NCBI GenBank assembly: GCA_946406115.1
Contig: OX291557.1
Coordinates: forward strand, 15,222,501-15,286,500
DNA: 64,000 nucleotides
Origin: Apoda limacodes
Taxonomy: Eukaryota; Arthropoda; Insecta; Lepidoptera; Limacodidae
Reading direction: 5' to 3'
Shown here: piece by piece, positions 32,260 to 42,312 of the stretch
Layout: each line of letters begins with the position of its first letter
How positions within the stretch are numbered: position 1 is the stretch's first letter
Program-made: the position numbers and the translations under genes
Notes under the pieces: generated by a model
What the model saw: only the letters and a program-made list of their open reading frames with translations
What the model was told of the DNA's origin: nothing
The model's database searches: none

Positions 32260-33120
32260 CTTACCTTCATGTTACTTTACGCCAGTAAAGCTTCCAGTTG
32301 GCATGATTTGTTCCTACATCATTAACAATCCTCGTCATATATCAGCCATTTTACTCAAAACCTTTAATGAATTATACACCTAAACCATCCTCATGGATTA
32401 CCTCAGACATAGCCATAGCCATAGCATTTTAGCCGTTTGCTGTTAAGTGCTCATGCGTATTTTATGTTTCATAAGAATAATGAGAATACTAATGATAATA
32501 ATAGCAGTTGTAATATGTACAAACTTAAAAGTATTTAAGAACTTAATCTTGACGGTAAAAGAAAAAAGTCTAAATTTCATTAAACGATATCGCTTATTGA
32601 AAATGTTAAAATTACTAGTTTAATTTGAGTTCCAAAATTTTCATCTCGAACGAATCGATTTTCTGTTTGAGTAATCTGTTTACTTACGAGGTAACTTAAA
32701 TTGGTGCTTACTCTCAGTCGATTGCACGCAATTAGCGCGCAGAAATGTTTATTTCCGAATGTCGTTCCATCTAGTTGCTGAATGATTGAATATGCTTTAG
32801 GTCAAATGAGGCGTAATATATGTACTCATGTGGCTCTACTCGATTAGCTGTTAAAATATAACCGGATCGAAAAATTGTGTCTGTAACCAAACGCCCAACA
32901 CCAAAAAAAATTACTTATGTACCTAACTCATAATACCCTATTTTGACACGCTTCTATATTAGCAGGTAACAATGTACGTACGTACATATTTAAACAAATC
33001 TTGGGAGTCGAAATTAACCAACTTCTATTTATCGTATCGATTTTAAGCTTTTCAAATGTATGTCATATCGATGACAATACATTAATATTGTTCCATCGAG
33101 CTTGTCTGATGATCAGGAGT
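32260..33120. other. No feature recognised
   Basis: Anonymous AT-rich sequence. Confidence 0.5.
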
Positions 33121-33370
33121 TTCAGGAGTTGGACAGTGGAACTCTTTGATGGCTTCTTATATGCCCTTCGAGTTTGTTTTGATTTTTACTTGATACCTAC
33201 TTAGTGGTCTAATGATTCCTGAAAGGTGGACAGTGAAACTCTTAAATAATTACTAGTTAACCCCTCTAGTTTAGGCTCATTTGGTTTGTTTTATCGAGTC
33301 GAATACATTACATTTGGTAATGAAGACCTGAGAATGCACCCTGGAGACAGATAGTGAAACTCTATAAAAA
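33121..33370. repeat. Degenerate direct repeats 'GGACAGTGAAACTCT'
   Basis: Related stretches at about 33,132, 33,227 and 33,350, each preceded by diverged but similar sequence. Spacing is unequal (about 95 and 124 bp). Confidence 0.4.
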
Positions 33371-33679
33371 TTTAATTGCAACCTTTTGCTTTTTAACTTG
33401 TTTAAAAAACGTTTGCGTCTAGTTTATACAATTTTCTTTTTTACTTAGTGAATATAATTCAGTAATTGGTTAAAATATCTAGTTACAAAAGTAATGTTTT
33501 AAGGTTTAAGGGCTATTTTTTTTAATATTGAAATTCAGGTTTTCGCAATATTTTCTGTTAGCGTTTCTATATAAGTGCAAAGAGTGCCTAGTTAATCGAG
33601 ATAATAGTAAATAAAAAATTGGTCATGTAGTAACTACCGCACGAGCAACTTGTTTTCGTTGTCTTGATATCGATTTTTT

Positions 33680-33971
33680 GAAGTGAAAACTTCTTTAGCG
33701 GCGTTGTGCACTTTTTTTGTGATGGGTAAAAAATCTTAAACTCGCGTCAGGTCAAGTGTCCTGGTCGAAAATTCATACAAAATTCGCGTCAGATTTATCT
33801 ACTATGACAGATTGAGATGTCAAATATACTACGTCAAAACAGTTAATTAACAAACTTTATTATTTGTGATGGGTAAAAAATGATTTCCTCGCGTCAGGCT
33901 GATTAAAAAATTCGTCAGACGGAAACCATAATGCCACGCCATAAAAATTCGCAAGACGGAATTATAATTTT
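33680..33971 (+). repeat. Repeat family E, copy 2
   Basis: Begins GAAGTGAAAACTTCTTTAGC; contains 'CTATGACAGATTGAGATGTC', also in copy 4. A 'GATGGGTAAAAAATG' segment near 33,868 shows that part of the unit is repeated within it. Confidence 0.65.
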
Positions 33972-34090
33972 GAAGTGAAAACGTCTTTAGCGGCGTTGTG
34001 CAGTTTTTTTTCTGTTTAGTTAGTTCTTTATCACACTTGCTCGCAAACAGTGTCATTACTCCCACAGGCTTTTTCTTTGTAACATTTTAC
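33972..34090 (+). repeat. Repeat family E, copy 3 (start only)
   Basis: Begins GAAGTGAAAACGTCTTTAGC, then diverges into 'TCTTTATCACACTTGCTCGC' and 'CATTACTCCCACAGGC', which is also seen around 43,258-43,345. Confidence 0.55.
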
Positions 34091-34345
34091 TTTACAGAAG
34101 TGATAGATTTCATCAAAATCTTCATTTCGGATGACAGCTGTCAAACTAGAAACGGCTTTATCACCGAAACTATTAATAGTAGACTAGTAATTTCTTTACA
34201 GAAGTGATAGATCTCATCCAGATCTTTATTTCAGATGACAGCTGTCAAACTAGAAACGGCTTTATCTTTGTAATTTTTCATCGTAGACTATTAGTTTTTT
34301 TATAGAAGTGATAGATCTCACCAAGATCTTAATTTTTTGCGGTAC
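34091..34345. repeat. 104-bp minisatellite, about 2.4 units
   Basis: Units start TTTACAGAAGTGATAGAT at 34,091 and 34,195 and TTTATAGAAGTGATAGAT at 34,299. Each full unit carries 'GATGACAGCTGTCAAACTAG'. Confidence 0.85.
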
Positions 34346-34411
34346 ATTGAAATGACTGTATGAGTACTTGTTTAATAGGGATTTAAAAATGAAATTGAAT
34401 TTGAAATTTTT

Positions 34412-34758
34412 GAAGTGAAAACTTCTTTAGCGGCGCCGGCGTTGTGCACTTTTTTGTGATGTGTAAAAATGTTAAACTCACGTCGGGACACGTGACCTGA
34501 TCGAAAATTCGTAAGTCGGAACTTGCGTCAGGACACGTGACCTTTATTGACATTAAGTTAGTTTTTATTTTAAGTATAAAGCGTGTTACGTATATGAGTA
34601 GTACAGGGAGGTTGGATATGGGATTTTAATTCTATGACAGATTGAGAAGTCAAATATACTACGTCAAAAAAGTAAATAAACAAAAATTATTATTTATATT
34701 AAATAAATATGTATACGAAGTGATGGGAAGTAAATAGCTAGTAGTATGTTTTCACTTC
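34412..34758 (+). mobile_element. Repeat family E, copy 4, with 11-bp terminal inverted repeats
   Basis: GAAGTGAAAAC at 34,412-34,422 is exactly inverted as GTTTTCACTTC at 34,748-34,758. This makes a 347-bp MITE-like unit and the best guess for a complete family E element. Confidence 0.6.
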
Positions 34759-34759
34759 T

Positions 34760-35730
34760 GCTAGCACTCCCGGAGCGCAACCCGTTTTTTTTTTGGAAAA
34801 ATTGCGCGCCATATTGAATATGCCATCTTAAATTTTGAAAAAAGGATAGTAGGCTATAATAGATTTTCTATCTTAAATTAAAAAAGCATGATAGAAAATT
34901 TGAATCTGGCTTCCTTGAAAACTTAACAGAACTTAGACCCAACGAAACCAATGAAGTTTTGCGAAACAAAATGATGTCATTATGGAGTCGCCATCTTGAG
35001 TTTTAAAAACTAATAGACCCGTAAAACAAAATAGGCATCGAGACTTTTAGTAATAAAACAGGATAAGAAAACGTTTATTATTGATAAAAAGCGAACCGCT
35101 GCTAGTTTATTTACGAGTATGTCGAAAAAGCTTATGAATTAGATTCCGGGTGAAGGGGAATCGCAATGTAGCATAAATGAAAAGTTCACAAGATATCTGA
35201 TCCCAGAAAAAAGATCACGTACACACACACAGGCATCGATCAAATAGTCGCAAATAATCTCGTATAATCTCGTAAACATAGGAAAACACAAATTCATCAA
35301 TTTCGATTTACGGACTAACTTAATCAGCGGCTCGGCGATCAATATTTTCAGTGATGCACTTTAAAAAGGTATAGCTATGTGTTTGTACAGGTGTACAGAT
35401 TTTAATGTACTGTATGTGGTCCGCGGTTTCATTTGTAGAATAATCTATTCCAGTGAGAACTTTTGATCGAGATTAAAGTATTTTTCCTACTACTGCAATT
35501 AAAAGTTCCGAACTCCGAACCGAAACAAAAAGTAACTCCCAGGGCAGTTCGAAGAACCTTAAGAAATAACATTTCGTATTCGATGTGGCCAGTTTTATTT
35601 TTAGAGCGGCCGTAGAAGAAAAATATGAAAGCGAGAATGATGATGGCCTCTTCTTGCCACGCCGTGTTAAATGAAGTCATTCGTTCTAATAAATTTTTTT
35701 AATTGGTACTTTTAGGTTGTAGAAAAAGTA
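34760..35730. other. No feature recognised
   Basis: Minus-strand frames at 35,139-35,342 and 35,429-35,680 show no recognisable domain. Confidence 0.5.
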
Positions 35731-35736
35731 TCGTTC

Positions 35737-35822
35737 GTATCGAGTACAAAATGGCTTTTCTTACCCTTGGAATAAAAGCATCTTCCCTCGGGTAAGAAAA
35801 AGCGTCATTTTGTTCATGGTAC
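35737..35822. ncRNA. Long imperfect hairpin, miRNA-precursor-like
   Basis: Left arm 35,737-35,766 and right arm 35,790-35,822 pair through 'CTTTTCTTACCC' and 'ACAAAATG' blocks with a few bulges and a 23-nt loop. The fold is about 86 nt. Not recognised as a known miRNA; expression unknown. Confidence 0.3.
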
Positions 35823-35824
35823 GA

Positions 35825-36270
35825 CATATATACTATTTTGTTTTTGTACGTCTCTTTGTAATATTAGTATGGAACTAGACAGACAAACCTATCCTAAGTT
35901 TAGCAATACACATTGCTTTTGAGTATAATTTTAATGTGCAATTTTAAATATCACACTAAAATGAAAACAAGTGTATATTGCGAATTTCGTTACAAAACAA
36001 CGACATTTATAAAGGCGTTGGTATATTAAGATACCAAAATACTAACTGACAACGGCATATCTGATTGAAATCCATCAACCCTTTGTCATCCCGGATTATT
36101 CCATTATCCCTAAATTGTTAAATTGTATTTACAGCACTATTATTAATGTAAAGATTTAACTTAAATTATTTGTTTTGTTATGATAAACATTTTAAAGCTT
36201 TTATTTTTAGTTAATGCCATACAATTTATTTAAACATTTATTCTCTTTAAATCTCTATTTTAAAAATCTT
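35825..36270. other. No feature recognised
   Basis: Anonymous AT-rich sequence. Confidence 0.5.
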
Positions 36271-36274
36271 AATC

Positions 36275-36525
36275 TTCATGAAATCTAGTATGCAAGGGGT
36301 TTTAGGGGCGATAAATGATCTAGCTAGGTTTCATTCTTAGAAAAAGTCGTTTTATCCGTGTTTTCAGGCAATGATAAACAGAAAAATATGACTCTTCCTG
36401 ACATCTATTGGCGAGTAGTAATACTATTATTTTTACCGACACAGCAACCCTAAAGCATGGTACTTGACAATAGATGGCGTTCTTAAAGAAAAACGAGCAA
36501 AGCTCGGTCCTCCCAGGTACTTTAT
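36275..36525 (+). repeat. Repeat family B, copy 2
   Basis: Matches 26,797-27,148 without the 39-bp tandem units; ends in the hairpin CGAGCAAAGCTCG followed by 'GTCCTCCCAGGTACT'. Confidence 0.7.
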
Positions 36526-36557
36526 ATTCTCACAATATCAAATTATATATATAAATA

Positions 36558-36743
36558 GTAGCTGACTGGGCAGACGTTATCCTGCATGATACCGACTGCA
36601 GCGCCATCTGCCGGGCTGATTTGGGAATCTAAGCCATCCAGGGTGCCACCCAAATGCATACAAAAAATTCATTCAAATCGATTCAGCCGTTTAGGAGGAG
36701 TATAGTGACATACACACGTACAGTAGAATTATATATATAAAGA
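36558..36743 (-). mobile_element. Non-autonomous Helitron-like element
   Basis: On the minus strand it starts TC (36,743) after A and runs 'TTTATATATATAATTCTACT', 'CTCCTCCTAAACGGCTGAAT', 'GGCAGATGGCGCTGCAGTCG', ending 'CAGCTACT', one change from CTAGT. Confidence 0.5.
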
Positions 36744-36749
36744 TATGAT

Positions 36750-37900
36750 TCTGTCAAACACTTTCAGACAACAAATTATCGTAAAGAATGTTATATATAC
36801 GAGTACATACATGACAGATTCCAAGACATTTTCGTTCTTAAATTTTACAAGAGGTATTTACAGTAACAAAACAATTGTTAAACAATAAATTAAACTTAAA
36901 CAACAATCAAATTTTATAAATTTAAAAGCTTCCTAAGTACAGTATTTAATTTTCACTTGTCGGTAACCTTAACATTCGATAACGCACTAAAGCAACAGCT
37001 ACTGCAGACCAAGTACTACTCTAGGTCTCGGCAATTTGGCATACGCACAAAAAATAGAACCTATGCATGTCTGAGCATTTTTGTCGCTATTAAAAAGCGA
37101 CTTTTTTGCAGACCGCAGGATAGGAGTTTCTTATTATTTATATTGTTTGACCGAAGTTTGTATGAAAAAAATCTAATTCGCATTCACCTTAAAGGCACAA
37201 CTTAAGGCTATGGCGTACCCTAGCAAAAGCGTGCCGTTTTGACCAGTGTACAAAGACATTTTACACTACTAAAGCATACACAGAGACACAGTTCTAAGTA
37301 TGATAGGCGCTAGCACGTGACTGTACGTTGAAAATCTCAATTTTCTCGGTTTTTTTTCGGTATAAAATTCAAATATTTATTTAAAAGTATAAAATTAGCA
37401 AATTCCCTTAGTCATATGAATATATATTATATGAAATAAGAATGAAGATAATATCACTCTTAGTTTTGCAAACAATTTCAATTAAAACCCAAAAATATGT
37501 AATTAGAAAATTTTTTTTCTAAATGTTTTAATAGGCAAATTATTATAATATGAGCAAATTCACTTAATTAAGGTTTGAACTATACCATATATTTTTTTCA
37601 CGTCAAAAACTGTACTCAGGACCGTAACAAAATTAATCAAATTCTTGCAAACTTAACTCGTTTGGGTATGCCATCAACTTAAAAAAAAATCAGTTAAAAA
37701 ATTAATCACATTTTACTGTGACAGTTATAAATATTTAGTTTCGTGAGAATTGTGACATTTTTGTAGTAATTATTGCTTGAGTGAGTTTATTTTTATTAAA
37801 AACAAGTATTGTAACAGATCTACATTCCCGGACAACGACAAGTCTGGAGATTGTAGTCACAATAACCGACTAACATAAATATGTAAACCTAAAAACCCTG
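36750..37900. other. No feature recognised
   Basis: The 82-codon frame at 36,957-37,205 is featureless. Confidence 0.5.
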
Positions 37901-37907
37901 TAGCTTA

Positions 37908-38130
37908 TCTTTACTAATAAAACTGTAGAGTTTGTTTATTTGTTTTTTTTTGTTTGGATGCACTGATTTTCGAAATTTCCAGTCGGATTTAAAAAAATCT
38001 TTTTGCATTTGATAGCACAATTCTTGAGGAAGATTGTAAGCTATTTCACATTACGCTGCGACCCTTAGGAGCCGAGCAAAATAAAAACCTGAGAGAAGCC
38101 TAACCGAAAATGGAGGTTAGCAACGGAAAG
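37908..38130 (+). mobile_element. Helitron-like 5' segment
   Basis: Begins TC after A37907 with 'TTTACTAATAAAACTGTAGA', then 'ACGCTGCGACCCTTAGGAGC' and 'CGAGCAAAATAA', a layout I recall from insect Helitrons. No 3' end was found. Confidence 0.45.
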
Positions 38131-38403
38131 GACAGAGTAACTACTTGTTAAAAAAATGTTTTGAAGACAGTGAAATTTAAAAATCTGATGACAAAATTAG
38201 CTTTAACACATGAAGAAACAATATTGTAAACCATTTAGCCATCTGACCTGTGACTAAAATAGTCATAGGTACGGGCAAACTAAACAAAATAGTATTATAC
38301 AGAATGTTTATTTAGTCTCTAATATTAAGAAAATCTGGAACATGTGAATACCCGTTACATCGCATACCATACCGGGCCAGAGCGGAGGCCGCGAGGCATG
38401 CGA

Positions 38404-38513
38404 TGTAGACTCGTAGCATACTCGTAGCGCAATCATGGCGTAGCATAGTTGTGTAGCGCGTTCGTAGCGCGATTTGTAGTGCTATCGTAGCATGACTTTA
38501 AACCGCTCGTAGC
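38404..38513. repeat. GTAG motifs spaced about 11 bp
   Basis: GTAG occurs at 38,405, 38,413, 38,424, 38,440, 38,453, 38,464, 38,476, 38,487 and 38,509, mostly as TCGTAGC. A degenerate short tandem array. Confidence 0.6.
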
Positions 38514-38565
38514 TGATATAAATTTTTAGTGCTATATTATTTTCGGTGCTTACCATAAGGGTCGG

Positions 38566-38665
38566 CAACGCGTGAGTGTCTGGTGTTGCAAGCGTCCATA
38601 GGCCACGGTGACCGCTTACCATCAGGCGGACCGTGTGCTTGTTTGCCACATTAGTGGTATAAACA
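38566..38665 (+). mobile_element. Severely truncated 3' end of the J2 retrotransposon family
   Basis: Matches 56,406-56,513: 'GGTCGGCAACGCG', 'GGTGTTGCAAGCGTCCATAG', 'ACCGCTTACCATCAGGCGG' and 'TTAGTGGTATAAA'. About the last 100 bp only. Confidence 0.85.
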
Positions 38666-38998
38666 AAAATTACAAGAAATACCTAGCTATATACAATTGT
38701 TGCAAATGTAAGTAATTTTAACAGGAGTTATAGCTTGAAAAACGAGGTGCAGCTAATTTTCAAACTAGCATAGCACGAGTTTAGAGTTAAGAAAAAAAAA
38801 TGTTGTGCCATTGCATGTAATTATTTTCATAATAACAGAAAAAAATAATTAAGCCTGGTCTAATTTTTTTTCACTTTTGGTGGCATGGCGGTAATAAACC
38901 TCAGCGTGGTAATATCCTCTCGCTGCACTCATCAATGTTACAAGACGTTCTTTAGAACGGGTTTCAAAAAAAAAGATCAAATACATTAGCTTTACCTT

Positions 38999-40530
38999 TA
39001 TGTTGCTATGTAGCGTTACTGAAATAATAAATAAAAGGAGTGCAGTGACTGGCTTGTTCTTTGACATGACCAGGGCATTTGATTTTGTAAAACATGAATT
39101 GCTTATCTAAAAGTGTGAAAAATATGGTATACGTGGTCCTGCACTTATGTGGTTAAAAAGTTATTTGACGAATAGAAAACAGTGTGTAGAAATACCAAGG
39201 ATTGATGATAATTTCGATCTTACTCTATATAAATCACCTTACATATATAATAATCTACGTGTACCACAGGGAAGCATTCTCGGCCCGTTATTATTGGTAT
39301 TATATATTAGTGATTTGCCGTCTGTAACAAATGACCAATGCATTCTTTTTGCAGATCTGCAAATGTCATCTATGACATCTCAATAGTTAAACCAAATAAT
39401 GCTAGCAACATTTTATATGAAGATGTTATTAATTCTACCGTTCAAGACATTTTAGAATGGCTTGAAAGTAACAACTTACAAGTAAATTGAACTAAAACAA
39501 AGAATATTCAATTTTCAAATTATAAAAATTATATAGGCATAAGCTAGAAAAAGCTCAAGCAATAAAATTTTTAGGAGTAACTTTAGATCAATAAATTTGT
39601 ATTTGCTCTTAGGACTTTAAGAACAACAGTGGGCGAAAAAGCAGCTTTCACTGCTTACCATAGCTACGTAGCCTCACTTCTAAGGTATGGCATTTTACTC
39701 TGGGGTAATTCTACAGATATTAGAAGATTTAATTATATAATTAATATTGTGTGTTTATTTTCCAAAAAAAATTTATCAGAGCAATTACTGGCATTGGTCC
39801 TTATGAATCTTGCAGATTATTGTTTAAAAAATTAAATGTAATGACTTTGAAATCTTCGTTGGTGTAGGTCATAAGTATTTTTGTAAAAAAACATCCTCAT
39901 TTATTTGCTAAGGTAGCAGATGACCGAATTTGGAATTTCACATGTCGAGATCCTACGAAATTTAAATATCCTTGATGTAAAACTGCGCAGTAATGAGTAT
40001 AAAAGTATACAACAGCCGAAATTTTTAAGAGAGCTAACAGTTAAAGAAAATCCAAATAGATTTAAAGAAAATACTTATTGAGAAAAGTTTTTATACTTTG
40101 CACGACTTTTTTAAATGATCCAACGATTAATAATATTATATTTGTTAAACTTTGCATTTTATTATTTTCAATTTTTGACAGAAAGGTTGGTTTATATTAT
40201 TATTTGTGCATTTGATATTTTGTTTTATAGTTAAGATTAAATCTGACATTAGTTAAAGTTCTATTAGTTTTTAGTAGTAATTGTGATTACGATGACATAT
40301 AGAAATATTGACATAAAATGTAATTATAATAAAATAACGCTTTTTGACATTTGGTTTATAATATACTATGATTTGACTCGAATTAAATTGATGCGGCATT
40401 GGAATTAAATTGATAAATTTTATTAATACGCCACTGAATGTGTTCAAATATGTTCTAATATCTAAAAATTTGCATGCAATGTTTTGGCCAAATATGTTTG
40501 GACAATCTGTAATGTACCATATTTCTAGCA
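38999..40530 (+). pseudogene. Degenerate non-LTR reverse transcriptase (element K1)
   Basis: A broken reverse-transcriptase frame begins inside the palm domain. GLFFDMTRAFDFV near 39,050-39,090 corresponds to the catalytic-Asp block usually written DLSKAFD. It is followed by KYGIRGPALMWLKSYLTNRK and by VPQGSILGPLL near 39,262-39,294. At the YADD/FADD position only FAD is legible (39,349) before a frameshift. Downstream, 39,629-39,760 gives SYVASLLRYGILLWGN, the conserved 'thumb' region, and later FIRAITGIGPYESCR. Everything upstream (endonuclease, fingers) is absent, so this is a 5'-truncated copy with several stops. An intact protein would copy its own RNA at a nicked target. Similar motifs in element J0 suggest the same broad jockey/CR1 group. 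Confidence 0.8.
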
Positions 40531-40668
40531 AATAAAGACAATTCTAATTCTAATTCGAATTCTAATTCTAATTCTAATTCTAATTCTAATTCTAATTCTA
40601 ATTCTAATTCTAATTCTAATTCTAATTCTAATTCTAATTCTAATTCTAATTCTAATTCTAATTCTATT
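40531..40668. repeat. (TTCTAA)n array at the K1 3' end
   Basis: About 22 units, one with a TTCGAA variant near the left. It directly follows 'AATAAAGACAA', a possible polyadenylation-type end of K1. Several CR1/L2-type elements end in short tandem repeats, so the array probably began as the retrotransposon tail and expanded. Confidence 0.85.
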
Positions 40669-40669
40669 C

Positions 40670-42125
40670 TAGCTAAAAATAATTTAATAGATACTCGATA
40701 ATAATTTTCTGAGTATTATTCTCAACAAAATAAAATTATGCACCTCTTTTTTAGTAGTATTTACTCGTTGCTCGTGGTTTAATGTTGCAGGAACATATGT
40801 TATGCAACAAGTTGCTAAAAATACTACTAATACGATTATAGTTTTGATTTCTTTATTTGAAAATTAAAGTACGGGAGTATACAACTCTAGTAGTCAAGTA
40901 AGTTACTGTTATTGAAATGTTTTACCGAATAGTAACTTTAATTTACCCGAAAAATGTTCTTTTTTTTTTTTTAAATTACACACATAAATATATGCATACA
41001 TTTGTTTATAAAAACCCAAATCCTAATTTTTCTGAATCGTATAGGTGCAAGGAGCAACACAGCATCAGCTGCCCGGAGATTGTATACATGACAATATTTC
41101 TAGATTTTATGATATATTTACAAACCATTACTTGTATGGCATAACAAATTTCTAAACATGAGGTTAAATAATTTGTTTATTCAAATATACCTAACTAAAA
41201 CAACATATTTAAATTGCTGGAATTAGTAAAACTTTTTGTAATGTGTAAGTTAAGTAAAATAAAGATAAACACATCCTATACTATAATAATTATTAAAGAT
41301 ATTAAATTCTATTGATTAACATCAATTTAACTTAACTTCCTTTCATTTAAATCAAGTGTTGATCTCGATTTTTAGCATAAATTTCTTTTTCGTTGCGACT
41401 ATTAAGTTAAAGCTTTATTGAATTAACAGCTTTAAGTGACATGAAAATGATTGAAAATGTATCAAGCTGTTTGCTAATTAACTTTAATTCGTGCCTATTA
41501 TTATTAACTTTGAAATCGGTTAAAAGCTGTTTTTTATAAAGAAGGCCGTTTAATAGAAAAAGTTTTAATGGAATTTGATGGACGAAACGATCCAGAAGTC
41601 ACGTTTAATACAAAATTCTTGAGAGCAATTTTCTTAGTTACTGAATCTGTATTTTCCTAATTTCTCGCAATTGACTTTGGAAGATAAAATATTTTTTTAA
41701 AATTTGATATCGTATTATTTTTCATTGGCATTATTAACATTTTATTTACACTGCAATTCTGTCAATTGAAAATTAAAAAATAGGTACATTTATATTATAC
41801 TACATACAAAAAAAATCACAAGAACACCATCTAACTGTCAAACCTTTGTAATGTATATACAAATATGTATGAAGGTGTAATCGTTGTCTTATATGTACGT
41901 AATAGGCATATGACATATGAACACACATAAATTCAAAATTCACTTAGTACAAATCCCTGGAGCAAGAAAATATGGCTAGGAAGAAAGAGTTTTTCAAAAA
42001 TAACATTTTAAAATTAAAAACCTCGTTAAAATAAATAAAATGGATTTTATACACAGGGCCATTTATTTAATAATAAAATATTCAAACAGTAAAAATTTAA
42101 GGTGTGGTCCCCATTAGGGTTTCTG
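40670..42125. other. No feature recognised
   Basis: Anonymous AT-rich sequence with short frames. Confidence 0.5.
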
Positions 42126-42129
42126 CTCT

Positions 42130-42199
42130 AGAATTCTCAAACTCGAGAAATCCGTTTTGGTTCGAGACGGGAAAAAAAATCCCGTGTCTTGAGAATTCT
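42130..42199. repeat. Nested inverted repeats
   Basis: AGAATTCTCAA (42,130-42,140) and its complement (42,189-42,199) enclose a second stem around the A-run (GACGGGA/TCCCGTGTC). Confidence 0.6.
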
Positions 42200-42288
42200 T
42201 AAGGCACTAATTCAAAGTATTCGAGGTAGGTTTTTCCGCGTTAAATTGTCCGCGCTCACTGCGACTACTGCGAGCAAGTTGTTTCACT

Positions 42289-42312
42289 CACACACACACA
42301 CACACACACACA
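42289..42312. repeat. (CA)n microsatellite
   Basis: About 12 CA units. Confidence 0.9.

Noticed and set aside
33998..34207. 69-codon plus-strand ORF
   Set aside because: It spans family E copy 3 and the first minisatellite units; a by-product of repeats.
40536..40668. CRISPR-like or telomere-like array
   Set aside because: Units are 6 bp (TTCTAA) without spacers, and the insect telomere repeat is TTAGG. It is a microsatellite at a retrotransposon end.
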